A DNA stretch of 47,862 bases from CAYWNK01 sp047639615 (lineage in GTDB: Bacteria > Planctomycetota > UBA1135 > GCA-002686595), in contig JBLIOL010000004.1 in NCBI GenBank assembly GCA_047639615.1, positions 1 through 47,862 of the forward strand, read 5' to 3'. Within the stretch, counting starts at the first letter, position 1. Each line of letters opens with the position of its first letter. The notes below the pieces were generated by a model. The model saw nothing but the letters and a program-made list of their open reading frames with translations, searched no databases and was not told the origin of the DNA. The position numbers and the translations under genes are program-made. Of the stretch, positions 1 through 8,600 are shown one piece after another.

Positions 1-23
1 TGGCGGACGGGGGGCGTTAGTCC

Positions 24-1220
24 ATGTGGCTAGCGAGCTTGCTGCTAGCGCTGTTGGCCGCGCCCCATGGGGGGCCGCCGGTGTATATGCAGGCGAGCGT
101 CGAGGGCGAGCGACTGGAGCTGGTGCTCAGTGGCGAGCAGCTCTCGCTCGGGGAGTGGTTCGGTGTGCCAGGGCGCTCGGAGTTGCCTTTGAGCGAGGAG
201 CGGCGCGCGGCCCTGTTGGCCGGTGCTCGCGCGGACTTAGCGGGCTTGCTGGAATTGTCCGTTGATGGGCAGACCCTCGAGCTGCGCGTGTTGGGTCTGA
301 AGGCCTTCGCGCCGGAGGCGGGGAGCTTTGGTTCCGAGCCCTCCTACGAGCTGCGCATGGAGGCAGACCTGTCGGTTGATCCAAAGCGCATGGATTTCCA
401 TTGGTTGCGCTTCCCCAGCCCAACACAGCCCTCGGATCCGAGCGCGCCTGCGCGGGAACCGGGCGATACTGCCAAGGAGCGGGTGACCCTGGCAATTACG
501 AGTGCTGAGGGTCTTTTTGATTGGATGCTGCTGAGGCGTTCCGAACCCCGGTACACCTGGCACAAGCCTGCAGCGCCTGTGCCGATTGAGCTGATGCCTA
601 CGGGCCAGCCGCCGGCCGCGTCGGGTGGGCTTACGCGCGGCTTGACCGCCGGCGCCCTGGTGCTCGGCCTCTGCCTGGCGGCCGCTGCCTTGCTCGGGCG
701 TGCCACGGGCGCGGCGGGCGTGCGCCGCGCGGTGCAGTTGGCTGGTTGCCTGGTGGCCTTGTTGGTGGGGCGCAGTTTCTCGCGGGCGGCTCCTATGCCT
801 GGCTCCGAACAAGCCCTGGAACTCTTCGGCAAGCTACACAGCAACATGTATCGAGCCTTTGAGAGTAGCTCACGGGACGAGGTCTACGAGCTCTTGGCCG
901 CCAGCGTAGACGGGCCGATTCTCGACGCCATGTATGGAGACATCTATGAGGGCTTGATCCTGCGCGAGGATGGGGGAGCCGTGGCCCAAGTGGAGCGGGT
1001 GGAGGTGCTCGAGCGCGAGTTCGATCCGGTCCTCACCGCTGAACTTGGTGGCAGCGGCTTCGGCGTGCGCTGGGTCTGGCGCGTGCACGGGCGCGTGACC
1101 CACTTCGCCCACGAGCACGAGCGCCTGGAACGAATCGAGGCGCGCTACAGTGTGCGCGCCTCGAAACAAGGTTGGCGTATCGCGGGAGTGCAGGTGCTCT
1201 CCCAGGAACGCGAGCTGTAG
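24..1220 (+). CDS. membrane protein of unknown function with extracytoplasmic C-terminal domain
   Basis: I do not recognise a named family. The 398-residue product opens with a hydrophobic signal-like segment (residues 1-13) and a soluble region of about 190 residues. Two hydrophobic segments follow at roughly 205-226 and 234-254. The last 140 residues are soluble and end in a His/Glu/Trp-rich stretch (VTHFAHEHERLERIEARY, then GWRIAGVQVLSQER) that looks like a compact alpha/beta ligand-binding fold; that is a guess. An in-frame TAG at 18-20 sets the start at the ATG at 24, and no clear Shine-Dalgarno is visible. It ends 8 bp before the convergent stop of the peptidase gene. The gene is probably real, since it is long, has ordered membrane topology and no strong competing frame. 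Function unknown. Confidence 0.75.
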   Translation: MWLASLLLALLAAPHGGPPVYMQASVEGERLELVLSGEQLSLGEWFGVPGRSELPLSEERRAALLAGARADLAGLLELSVDGQTLELRVLGLKAFAPEAGSFGSEPSYELRMEADLSVDPKRMDFHWLRFPSPTQPSDPSAPAREPGDTAKERVTLAITSAEGLFDWMLLRRSEPRYTWHKPAAPVPIELMPTGQPPAASGGLTRGLTAGALVLGLCLAAAALLGRATGAAGVRRAVQLAGCLVALLVGRSFSRAAPMPGSEQALELFGKLHSNMYRAFESSSRDEVYELLAASVDGPILDAMYGDIYEGLILREDGGAVAQVERVEVLEREFDPVLTAELGGSGFGVRWVWRVHGRVTHFAHEHERLERIEARYSVRASKQGWRIAGVQVLSQEREL

Positions 1221-1228
1221 GGGAGAGC

Positions 1229-2743
1229 CTACTCGGCTTCTTCCTCGAAGTCGGAGAAGTCGATCTCGTTGGCGTCCACGTCCGGGTTCATTTCTTTGGC
1301 CAGGAGAATCATTTCTTTGCCCTCCTGCTCATCCCCCGTGCGCTTCAGGAGTTTGCCCAGCTGGTAGTGGTACTGGGCGGTCATGGGGTCGAGCTCCACA
1401 GCTTTGCGCAGCAGTTCCACAGCCCGAGAACCGTCTGTGCGAGCCACTAGTTGGGCGTAACGCATGTGGGTCGGCGCGTCCTGACTTCCGGCGTCCAGGG
1501 CCTCGCCGAAGAGGCGCTTGGCGCGGATGCGTTTGCCGCGGCGGAATGCGTTGACGGCGGCCTTCTCAAGGCCGCGTACGCCGGAGAGCTGCAGCTCGGT
1601 ATCGACGTAGTCGTGCCACTCTTTCTCCAGGTCGTCGACGTCCTCTTCGGTATCTAGCTTGAGGCACACCTTGAGGTACTCCAGGGATGTCTCCGGCGTC
1701 ACGCGTCGCAGTTGGAAGCCGCCTAGCTCGCGCTTGACCTTTTTGTCGTTGGCGAGGCCCTTCATGTATTTGATGAAGCCCTTTTTATGCTTCGTATTCA
1801 TGAAAAAGTGCACCAGGGTCCAACCCCAGCTGTAGTCCTCGAACTGGGCTACGAGCACCGTTTGGCGCAGGGCCATGTACTGGCCCAGTGAGATGTCGTT
1901 CTTGACGGCTGCTAGGCGACCGGACTGGATTAGGCCGATGTCTAGCTTCTTGGCCTTGGCGTTCCAGAGCGCGCCGCCGTAGTACTCGGCCACGCCCTCA
2001 CCGGGCCAGTGGGGGTAGTCGAACTGCTCGTTGATCAGTTTCTGTAGGTAATGCGATAGCTCGTGGTAGAGCACCTGCTCGGTGAGCTCAGGATCCACGC
2101 GATCGTAGAATAGGTTGAGGTCGTAGTCCCCGATGAGCAGGAAGTACGCCAAGGCACCTCCGCCAGCTCCGCTGATCTTCCGGAACTCATTGGCGTTGTT
2201 GTAGAAGTTGATGTGCATCTTCCCCTTGGTCTTGTCTCGCTTCACCTTCCAGTCCTTGCAGAACTGTTGGTAGTAGGACTCACAACGGGAGACGAAGCCT
2301 TCTTTTACGTGCTCGGGGATTGTGTAGTCCCACATGAAGTTCGCGCTCTCGTCCCTGCCGCGCTTGCCCCACGTTGAGTGCTCTAGGTCGGCCTCAACAG
2401 CCTTGACTTGCGCCTTGATGCGCTTAGCGATGGCCTTGTCACGCTTAGCGATGGTGGTCCACTTGCCCTCGTAAGGAACCTTGCCTTCGGCGTACATGAC
2501 CTTCTCTTCGTCGGTTGTGGGCTGCCACTCCTCACCCTCCACGATCAGAGTTTCGACCAGGCGCATGGGAACGCGAACCTCGCCATTCTCGTAGTGGATG
2601 ACGGCGAAGTCGTCCTCTTGGGAGAGGGCACGATCGGTGATGATCCGGCCATCCTTCAGGGCCAGGATGTCGGGGGTGGGAGCGCTGGCGAGAGCCGTGC
2701 CTGCGAGGAGTAGCGCGGCGGTCGTGAGTGTCGAGATTTGCAT
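1229..2743 (-). CDS. secreted gluzincin-type metallopeptidase (DUF1570 / peptidase MA-like) with C-terminal TPR
   Basis: The 504-residue product starts at the ATG at 2743, because a signal peptide follows at once (MQISTLTTAALLLAGTALAS). The frame stays open further upstream but overlaps the preceding gene and encodes only Arg/Ser-rich shadow sequence. A zinc site is clear: HELSH at residues 227-231 and GVAEYY with Glu253, the spacing of gluzincin peptidases of the DUF1570/MA-like type. The N-terminal part has a short SH3/SHD1-like region (ALKDGRIITDRAL) and a long helical linker. Residues from about 400 onward look like TPR helices (RAVELLRKAVELDPMTAQYH), with an acidic tail. It lies 34 bp downstream of its paralogue and is probably co-transcribed with it. 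Peptidase fold confidence is high; the substrate is unknown and presumably lies in the periplasm. Confidence 0.82.
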   Translation of the reverse strand: MQISTLTTAALLLAGTALASAPTPDILALKDGRIITDRALSQEDDFAVIHYENGEVRVPMRLVETLIVEGEEWQPTTDEEKVMYAEGKVPYEGKWTTIAKRDKAIAKRIKAQVKAVEADLEHSTWGKRGRDESANFMWDYTIPEHVKEGFVSRCESYYQQFCKDWKVKRDKTKGKMHINFYNNANEFRKISGAGGGALAYFLLIGDYDLNLFYDRVDPELTEQVLYHELSHYLQKLINEQFDYPHWPGEGVAEYYGGALWNAKAKKLDIGLIQSGRLAAVKNDISLGQYMALRQTVLVAQFEDYSWGWTLVHFFMNTKHKKGFIKYMKGLANDKKVKRELGGFQLRRVTPETSLEYLKVCLKLDTEEDVDDLEKEWHDYVDTELQLSGVRGLEKAAVNAFRRGKRIRAKRLFGEALDAGSQDAPTHMRYAQLVARTDGSRAVELLRKAVELDPMTAQYHYQLGKLLKRTGDEQEGKEMILLAKEMNPDVDANEIDFSDFEEEAE

Positions 2744-2777
2744 AGGGATGAGTTGCGATCCTTGTGAAAAAGACAGA

Positions 2778-4457
2778 CTAGAGCCAGTCGCGATAGGCCT
2801 TGAGGAGCTTGTCCCAGTCCTCTTGCGGCCAGTCACCGAAGCCCCGGTCGAGGACCTCTGTGGCGGTCTTGCCGGCGCGTTGTTGAGATCGCTCGGAGCG
2901 CGCTTTGGCGCGCTCCTCCTCCTCCTCTTCCGTTTCCGGTTCACCTAGGTCTGAGTACTTCTCTTTGTCGCTCGCCGTTTGGTCGTCGACCACCTCCTGG
3001 AGGGTGGCGACGTAGGTCTTCAGGAAGTTCTTGGTGAGCTTGTTTTTCTTGGCTTCCTTCGAGATCAAGTAGCGGAAGAAAGAGAAGACCTGCGTGAGCC
3101 GCTGTTGGGCGACCTTGGATTCTGCAGAGGTGGAAGCGCTCACGTCGGCCCGCGTCAGGAGCAGCATCTCTTTGACATCCATGCCGAAGCCCTGAGCGAT
3201 GTAGGTGCGCGCCTCGACGACGTCGTAGTCCAAGCGGAACTTGATCTTCTTGCCGTCGCCACGGGCGCCCCTGATCACGTGATTCAACCCATCGCGAATC
3301 CAGAACGGGAGGGCCGAATTCAAGTCTCGGTCCTTGTCCTCAAACCAGATCATGGCCATGCCGCGGTTCAAGTTGTCGATTTCAATTCCGGTCCATCCAC
3401 CCGAGGTCTTGGCGGTGTAGATCTCGAGCCCCTTTCTGAAGATGTAGGCTCCCTGGTTCGAGTCCCCTGCTCCGCTGCCGAAGTTCCTCAGAGCCTCTTG
3501 GCCATCCAGGACGCGGATGATGGGATGGCGTGCATACTCACCCTCGCCCACGTAGGGGAAGGTGTCATCCAGCCATTTTTGGACCGACTTGGCGTGGTTG
3601 CCAATCTTCTTGGTGTAGCGCTTGTCCGTGGCGGACAGGACGAGCAAGTCCCCAAACTCAGTGGTGGTCCACTCGCTGCTGAGGCTGTCAAGGACGCGCT
3701 GGCGAAGAGCACTCTCAGACTTGATTCGAGCAGCGCGGCGCTCTTTTGGAGAGCTCGCATTCATGGCGCTGAGTGTGACCCAGCCCTTGTTTGATAGGTC
3801 TGCTCCGGAGCGCTCGATGAGTTCGAAGGACTTGAAGGTGCGCTCGAGGATCTTCTTGAGCTTCTTGTCCTCAGACTGCAGCACATCGATTTGTACGGCG
3901 TAGTCGATGTCCTCCGTGCGCCAGATCCAGGTGCGGATAAAGCGCGGGGCCGCTTCAAGCTTCTCGACGCGATAGGAATAGATGTCGACCTCGGTGCCGG
4001 CGATGGTCTCGGTCTCTTGGGTGTCTACGAAGAAGCCGGCGGACATGACGCTCTCGAGGTAGCCCTCGTAGTCCTTGAAGGGCGCGCCGCCGCTGATGGT
4101 GATCACGTCGCCGTCCTCGCCCTCTTCTCGATCGGCCTTCCTCTTTGCATCGAGGTTGGCTTTCACCAACGCGATGACCTTTAATTCCGGCTGGTGCTCG
4201 AAGGTGTACCCGCGGGTCTTGTCGTGGAAGAAGTAGGACTTCTTGGACCTGTACTTGCACGTCATCCAGACCTGGTCGGTCTCAAGCGGGACCATGTCCC
4301 AGCCCTTGGGGGGCTTGACCGTGAAGCCGTACTTCTTGTTGGTGAAGGTGCCTTTTTCCTCTTCCTGGACGAGCGGTGCGGCCGCGGCGTCGGGGGTCCA
4401 GAGGTTGAGCGGGGTCAGGCTGGCGAGGGCCAGGAGGGTTAGCAAGTGCTTACGCAT
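2778..4457 (-). CDS. secreted pseudopeptidase-like paralogue of the downstream DUF1570-type protein
   Basis: The 559-residue protein begins with a signal peptide (MRKHLLTLLALASLTPLNLW). An N-terminal PsbP/DUF-like beta domain follows (YGFTVKPPKGWDMVP, about 40-210). The second half aligns with the neighbouring peptidase at constant spacing. HELSH (227-231 there) becomes MAMIW (367-371 here), W246 matches W386, G250 matches G390, and the third ligand Glu253 becomes His393 within DGLNHVIRG. All three expected zinc ligands are therefore gone, so I infer a non-catalytic homologue, perhaps a substrate-binding or regulatory partner. The C-terminus carries a Glu-rich low-complexity stretch near residues 505-520. 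It is the first gene of a two-gene minus-strand unit. The homology comes from comparing the two proteins by eye and was not computed. Confidence 0.75.
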   Translation of the reverse strand: MRKHLLTLLALASLTPLNLWTPDAAAAPLVQEEEKGTFTNKKYGFTVKPPKGWDMVPLETDQVWMTCKYRSKKSYFFHDKTRGYTFEHQPELKVIALVKANLDAKRKADREEGEDGDVITISGGAPFKDYEGYLESVMSAGFFVDTQETETIAGTEVDIYSYRVEKLEAAPRFIRTWIWRTEDIDYAVQIDVLQSEDKKLKKILERTFKSFELIERSGADLSNKGWVTLSAMNASSPKERRAARIKSESALRQRVLDSLSSEWTTTEFGDLLVLSATDKRYTKKIGNHAKSVQKWLDDTFPYVGEGEYARHPIIRVLDGQEALRNFGSGAGDSNQGAYIFRKGLEIYTAKTSGGWTGIEIDNLNRGMAMIWFEDKDRDLNSALPFWIRDGLNHVIRGARGDGKKIKFRLDYDVVEARTYIAQGFGMDVKEMLLLTRADVSASTSAESKVAQQRLTQVFSFFRYLISKEAKKNKLTKNFLKTYVATLQEVVDDQTASDKEKYSDLGEPETEEEEEERAKARSERSQQRAGKTATEVLDRGFGDWPQEDWDKLLKAYRDWL

Positions 4458-4842
4458 GGCGGAGCTTGTGAGTCGCGGGAACGAAACGAAACGTGTCTGG
4501 GACGTGACTGGAGGGCAGGGGCGAGGCCAGGGTCCCCTCTGAACGTATCACGAAGGGCGAATTCTGCATCGGTCACTACGGTGGGCCGGAGCAGGAATTC
4601 GACGTGAGGAGGATCAACTCTTGATACGCCTTAGACGACGCTGAACTAGCGCTGGGGGCGCTTGGTTACGGATTTCTTTCTGGGGAGGCGCGTTCGAGGC
4701 CAGGAGTGGGGCCGAAAGCTGCCCGAAGGCCCAGTGCTGGGAGCATCCCGAGCGCATTCGTTGAACCGGCACGAGCCGATCTCTAGGCTGCGTGGTGGAG
4801 GGCTATGGCCCATCCATCTTCGCCTCGGCGGGGGATCAAATT
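4458..4842. other. intergenic region, no supported gene (385 bp)
   Basis: This gap separates the divergently read pseudopeptidase gene and the SPOR-like gene, so it must hold both promoters. No tRNA, rRNA or recognisable riboswitch is visible. GGAGG at 4798-4802 is too far from the ATG at 4843 to act as its ribosome site. A plus-strand open frame starting at 4662 has no recognisable content. Confidence 0.5.
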
Positions 4843-5844
4843 ATGGGCAAACGCCGCGAAAACATGCTTGAGGCCTTCAAGGCCTCCCACGATCAAACCG
4901 TCCGCAACCGGCAGGTTGCTGAGGCCGTCGAGGCTGCACGCCTTGTGCGAAGTGGCGGGCTCGGCGGTGGGCTCGGCGGTGGGCTTGGCGGCGAAGCTGC
5001 TGGCCAGGACCAAGTTCCTGAGCATCAGGGTTTGCCCAGCGTGGCGCCCGGTGGGCCGCTGACCGGTCGCGGGACCGCTAGCGGTGCCCGAGGCGGCGGC
5101 GCGGATGCCGAGTTGCACGAGCCCGTCCTGGAGCATGCGCTCCCGCAGGCACCTAATCCGGCCCAGGGCCGAGTGGTCCCTGTCCGTGAGCCGCTCAATG
5201 CAGGCGCGCCGGTCGCAAGACCCAAGCCCGACACGGGCGGCCTCGTCATGCCCATGGGCATGGTGCCCTTCCTCGTCTTGCAGATCCTGATTCTCGGCGT
5301 GGCCTTCGGCCTGGGCTGGATCGCTTCCGGCGCAGATCGCGGCGCCGCTGGAAATGGGCTGGCCGCCGGTGACGCAGGCATGGTGCTCGATACTCCTGGA
5401 GCAGACGGCGCAGCGAATGCTGGCCTGAACTCCCCTCTGCGCGCCGGACGCTCGCCCGCGGCCTTGGATGCGGTACTTGGCTCCGACGGTGCACAGGGCC
5501 AGCCTAATGAGGATGCTGGAGCGGAGCTCGACCCCGCCAGCAGCCCCGCTGACATGGCCTTCGACAACTCCGACAGCCGCTTCACTGTGGTGGTGGCCCA
5601 GTACAACGACACGACCTACGGTCGCGAACGGGCCTGGCATGCCTACGAATTCCTGGCTGGCCAGGGCCTGCCGGTGGTGAGCCCCAGGGCTCGCAATCGG
5701 GTGGTCTTCCTTTTCGCAGGGGCCACAGCCGACCGCTCCGAGCTCGACCAGTTGCTCGAGCAGGTGCGCGGTCAGGCCGACGCCAGCGGCCGCGATACAC
5801 CCTTCTACGACGCTTACGTGTCGAACATCTCGCGCTACCGGTAG
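4843..5844 (+). CDS. single-pass membrane protein with C-terminal SPOR-like domain
   Basis: The 333-residue protein has a charged N-terminal helix (GKRRENMLEAFKASHDQ), a Gly-rich run made of three 12-bp repeats, and a low-complexity Ala/Pro/Gly region. A transmembrane segment follows at about 140-162 (MVPFLVLQILILGVAFGLGW). After a disordered linker there is a compact C-terminal domain (about 244-333): FTVVVAQYN, GRERAWHAYEFLAGQG, VVFLFAGATADRSELDQLL. This resembles the alternating strand/helix pattern of SPOR domains, which bind denuded peptidoglycan at division sites, but the match is by eye. The ATG at 4843 is preferred over in-frame starts from 4792 because the conserved-looking basic helix begins there. 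A role in cell-envelope biology is inferred. Confidence 0.7.
   Translation: MGKRRENMLEAFKASHDQTVRNRQVAEAVEAARLVRSGGLGGGLGGGLGGEAAGQDQVPEHQGLPSVAPGGPLTGRGTASGARGGGADAELHEPVLEHALPQAPNPAQGRVVPVREPLNAGAPVARPKPDTGGLVMPMGMVPFLVLQILILGVAFGLGWIASGADRGAAGNGLAAGDAGMVLDTPGADGAANAGLNSPLRAGRSPAALDAVLGSDGAQGQPNEDAGAELDPASSPADMAFDNSDSRFTVVVAQYNDTTYGRERAWHAYEFLAGQGLPVVSPRARNRVVFLFAGATADRSELDQLLEQVRGQADASGRDTPFYDAYVSNISRYR
4957..4992 (+). repeat. three tandem 12-bp coding repeats (Gly-Leu-Gly)
   Basis: GGGCTCGGCGGT occurs at 4957-4968 and 4969-4980, followed by a variant GGGCTTGGCGGC at 4981-4992. In frame the repeats encode a GGLG-type run. The array probably expands and contracts by slippage. Confidence 0.85.
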
Positions 5845-5894
5845 CAGCTAGATGCCTGAGGGGGAGCCTGAGCAGCCTCTTGGGGACTCCCTTG

Positions 5895-5912
5895 GGGCCA
5901 TCTCAGTGGCCC
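5895..5912 (+). terminator. possible hairpin after the SPOR-like gene
   Basis: GGGCCA (5895-5900) and TGGCCC (5907-5912) form a perfect 6-bp stem with a 6-nt loop. Only a short T-containing stretch follows, so intrinsic termination is tentative. It lies 50 bp after the stop codon. Confidence 0.35.
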
Positions 5913-6075
5913 TTGTGGCCGCTTTGTCCACGAATGGGGCTTCTAGCGCTGCTTCGAGCTGTCCAAATGTGCTTGCCAGGGGAATACTCCTGGCGAATAG
6001 TCCAGGCTAAGGAGTAGCGATCGGCGAGAGCCACCGCTAACCTGCCCGGCCGGTTTCCGACCCTATCCCACCAAC

Positions 6076-6294
6076 ATGTCTATCCACCCCAGCCTGCGCG
6101 GCGTCAACACCCTTGTCGGTGAGCGCAGCGTCCTTACCCGTGTCGAGCGTATCACCCAGCTGATGAAAGAAGGCAAGCTGCAGGAGGAGGATGCGCCCAC
6201 CGGATTGCCGAAGGTTCGCACCAAGTTCAAGGTGAAGACCAAGAAGAAGACGGAAGACGAGGGCGAGGGCACGGACGAGAAGAAGGAAAAGTAG
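6076..6294 (+). CDS. small basic protein, PVC-superphylum family (TIGR04137-type)
   Basis: The 72-residue protein begins MSIHPSLRGVNTL, has the central RSVLTRVERI, and continues through GKLQ to GLPKV. This is the pattern of the small basic protein family (TIGR04137) known from Planctomycetes, Verrucomicrobia and Chlamydiae. Its exact role is not established. After the core it carries a Lys/Glu-rich tail (KTKKKTEDEGEG and onward) that looks disordered and may bind nucleic acid or ribosome; that part is inference. The gene stands alone: 231 bp separate it from the upstream gene and strong hairpins follow it, consistent with an abundant, separately transcribed product. It is the best taxonomic marker in the window. 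Confidence 0.85.
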   Translation: MSIHPSLRGVNTLVGERSVLTRVERITQLMKEGKLQEEDAPTGLPKVRTKFKVKTKKKTEDEGEGTDEKKEK

Positions 6295-6308
6295 GCGCAA
6301 GCCGCTCG

Positions 6309-6324
6309 GGGGGGCTCGCCCCCC
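6309..6324 (+). terminator. G6/C6 hairpin after the small basic protein gene
   Basis: GGGGGG (6309-6314), loop CTCG, CCCCCC (6319-6324). It lies 14 bp after the stop. The stem is strong but no U-tract follows. Confidence 0.5.
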
Positions 6325-6353
6325 TGACGACAGCTCTCGAGCCTGCTGCTCCA

Positions 6354-6378
6354 CGCCCGCGGTTTTTTACCGCGGGCG
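6354..6378 (+). terminator. perfect 9-bp hairpin with T-rich loop upstream of queE
   Basis: CGCCCGCGG (6354-6362) pairs perfectly with CCGCGGGCG (6370-6378) around a TTTTTTA loop. It ends 36 bp before the queE start. It could end transcription of the small basic protein gene or control queE. The T-run is in the loop rather than after the stem, which is unusual for an intrinsic terminator. Confidence 0.5.
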
Positions 6379-6414
6379 AAGTCGTTTCCTGAGACTCGTA
6401 AGTCCGGGGTTCCC

Positions 6415-7221
6415 ATGGCAACCAGCACCACACTCGCCGCCGCTCCCGTGATGGAGGTCTTCGCCTCGATCCAGGGGGAAGGTATCTGGATCGGTGAACC
6501 TCAGGTGTTCCTGCGCTTGCGCGGTTGCCCCGTGCGTTGCCGCTGGTGCGATACGCCGGGCTCCCTACAGGTCAAGGCCAACGCCGAGGCGCGCATCGAT
6601 GCGCTCGATGGCACGCGCCGCGAAGCGGCTTGGGCCAGCGCCTTTCAGGCTGCTTGTTGGGTGGGCGAAGTCGAGCCGCGGGAGGCGCGCACGGTCAGTG
6701 TGACCGGCGGCGAGCCCCTGCTCTGGCCCGAGTTCATCCTAGCTCTCAAGCCGATCCTCGGCGCGCGGCGTTTGCATCTGGAGACGGGCGGCGGTCACCC
6801 GGGGGCCCTGGCCAAGGTGCTCGACGTTTGCGACCACGTGAGTCTGGACCTGAAGTTGCCCGCGGACCTGGATCAGCCCGTCGAAGTCAGCGCTGCCGAG
6901 GCCCTAGAGAGTGCTCCCACGAACGAAGAGGAATGGACCCTGGCGCGTCGCGCCTGTCTGTCCCTGCTAGCCGACGGCCGCGACGCCTGCGCCAAAATCG
7001 TCGTAGCCGACGGGCATCGCGCCCTCGACTACGCGCCCCTGCTCGAGGACGTGGCCCGCCTGGCCCCGTCCCTGCCTGTGATCCTGCAACCGGTGACACC
7101 TATCGCCGGTGCAATAGCCCCAGGCCCGGACTTCCTCACCCAATTGGTGGAAGATGCCCGGGACCTCGACCTGGCCGTACGTGTCGTGCCCCAGGTCCAC
7201 CGCGCCCTCGGACTGAAGTAA
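6415..7221 (+). CDS. queE: 7-carboxy-7-deazaguanine synthase (radical SAM)
   Basis: QueE converts 6-carboxytetrahydropterin to 7-carboxy-7-deazaguanine, a step on the way to preQ0 and queuosine in tRNA. The 268-residue protein shows the family signatures: FASIQGEG near the N-terminus, then the radical SAM cluster as C38-x3-C42-x2-C45 ([10 protein letters not shown]). The glycine-rich SAM-binding motif VTGGEPLLW and an ETGGG motif follow. The C-terminal half, with KIVVADG and ILQPVTP, fits QueE. The other preQ0 genes (queD, queC, queF or folE2) are not adjacent. The next gene, der, starts 19 bp later, so the two may be co-transcribed. The 5-prime side carries a strong hairpin at 6354-6378. Confidence 0.93.
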   Translation: MATSTTLAAAPVMEVFASIQGEGIWIGEPQVFLRLRGCPVRCRWCDTPGSLQVKANAEARIDALDGTRREAAWASAFQAACWVGEVEPREARTVSVTGGEPLLWPEFILALKPILGARRLHLETGGGHPGALAKVLDVCDHVSLDLKLPADLDQPVEVSAAEALESAPTNEEEWTLARRACLSLLADGRDACAKIVVADGHRALDYAPLLEDVARLAPSLPVILQPVTPIAGAIAPGPDFLTQLVEDARDLDLAVRVVPQVHRALGLK

Positions 7222-7240
7222 GCCGTCCCGACCGCACCCC

Positions 7241-8599
7241 ATGACTATGACTAGCACCACCACCCTGCCCCGTGTCGCCCTGGTCGGGCGCCCGAACGTG
7301 GGCAAGTCCACCCTGCTCAACCGCTTGGTGGGTAGCCGCGTGGCCATCGTTGAGCCCACCGCCGGAGTGACCCGCGATCGGGTCTCCGTGGTTGCGCGTT
7401 TGCGTGACGGCGACGGCGACCATTGGGTCGAAGCGATCGACACCGGTGGCATCGGTATCGTCGACCGTCACGACCTCGGTCCGCACGTGGAAGCCCAGGT
7501 CAAGGTCGCCGTGGAGTCCGCAGATCTGATCCTATTCCTAGTGGACGTGCGCGATGGCTTGACGCCCCTGGACATGGAAGTAGCCAAGCTGCTGCGCGGG
7601 GTTAAGACGCCGGTCTTCTTGGTGGTCAACAAGACCGAGGGCGACGCCCTCGAGTGGGACGTGGACGAGTTCTACCGCATGGGTCTGGGGGAGGAGTTCT
7701 TCTCCATCAGCGCTCAAAACGGCGAGGGCTGCCAAGACCTGATGGAGCGCATGATCGTGAAGTTGCCGGGCGCGCCCACCGAGGTGCCGGAGCGTGCCGA
7801 GGCTCTCAAGCTGGCCATGGTCGGGCGCCGCAACGCGGGCAAGTCCACGCTCATCAATCAGCTGGCGCGGGACGAGCGCATGATCGTCTCCGAAATTCCG
7901 GGCACTACCCGCGACGCGGTGGACGTGCTCTTCGAGCGCGATGGCAAGGCCATGATCGCCATCGATACAGCCGGGCTGCGCAAGCGTTCAAGCATCGCCG
8001 ATGCGATCGAGTTCTTCTCCGAGGCGCGCAGTCGCAAGACCGTGCGGCGTGCGGATGTGGTGGTGGTCATGTTCGACGTGACCCAGCGCGTGTCGAGCAT
8101 CGAGAAGACCCTGGCGCGCTACGTTGTGGATCATCACAAGCCGGTGATCTTGGCCGCGAATAAGTGGGACTTGGTGGACGGCAGGAGCCCGGAGGAATTC
8201 CGCGCCTACCTGGATGAGCAGATGCCCGGTATCGCCTGGGCGCCGCTGGCCTTCCTGTCAGCCAAGAATGACAAGGGCGTCGACGAGCTCGTGGCTCTGG
8301 CCGAGGAGCTGCACGCTCAGGCTGGCCAGCGCGTCACTACCTCCGAGCTCAACAAGGTGCTCGAAAACGCCCTGCAGGCCCGTGCACCTAGCTCCAAGGG
8401 CTATCGCGTGCGCCTGAAGTACGCTACCCAAGCAGAAGTTCACCCGCCTACCTTCGTTCTCTTTGTCAACGACAAGCGTTTGATCGGTAAGGACTACCTC
8501 CGCTTCCTAACCAATCGCATCCGCTCCGAGCTGCCCTTCCCGGAGGTGCCGGTGCGCATCGTCCTGCGAGATGGCCGCGAACCCGAAGAAGACAAGTAG
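7241..8599 (+). CDS. der: ribosome biogenesis GTPase Der (EngA)
   Basis: Der is an essential tandem-GTPase that acts in 50S subunit maturation. The 452-residue length is normal. The first G domain has GRPNVGKST at about 16-24, a DTGG G3 motif and NKTE as G4. The second has GRRNAGKST near residue 195, DTAGLRKR and NKWD. The C-terminal KH-like domain is present (TNRIRSELPFPEVPVRIVLR), as usual for Der, with a short acidic/basic tail. The start at 7241 gives a normal N-terminus; a second ATG lies two codons later. The stop is 1 bp before the lipoprotein gene start, so the two are very likely translated from one transcript. Confidence 0.96.
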   Translation: MTMTSTTTLPRVALVGRPNVGKSTLLNRLVGSRVAIVEPTAGVTRDRVSVVARLRDGDGDHWVEAIDTGGIGIVDRHDLGPHVEAQVKVAVESADLILFLVDVRDGLTPLDMEVAKLLRGVKTPVFLVVNKTEGDALEWDVDEFYRMGLGEEFFSISAQNGEGCQDLMERMIVKLPGAPTEVPERAEALKLAMVGRRNAGKSTLINQLARDERMIVSEIPGTTRDAVDVLFERDGKAMIAIDTAGLRKRSSIADAIEFFSEARSRKTVRRADVVVVMFDVTQRVSSIEKTLARYVVDHHKPVILAANKWDLVDGRSPEEFRAYLDEQMPGIAWAPLAFLSAKNDKGVDELVALAEELHAQAGQRVTTSELNKVLENALQARAPSSKGYRVRLKYATQAEVHPPTFVLFVNDKRLIGKDYLRFLTNRIRSELPFPEVPVRIVLRDGREPEEDK

Positions 8600-8600
8600 C

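Noticed and set aside
24..495. Short overlapping frames on both strands in the first 500 bp
   Set aside because: Arg/Ala-rich shadows of the 398-residue gene without signals of their own.
3455..3465. GGTTCGAGTCC, a tRNA T-arm-like string
   Set aside because: It lies inside the minus-strand pseudopeptidase gene, and no acceptor or anticodon arm can be formed around it.
2979..3794. 271-codon plus-strand open frame
   Set aside because: Antisense to the pseudopeptidase gene, which has a signal peptide and a homologue next to it; the antisense frame has neither.
4957..4992. Tandem 12-bp repeats considered as a CRISPR or regulatory array
   Set aside because: No spacers, in frame, and encoding a Gly-rich run.
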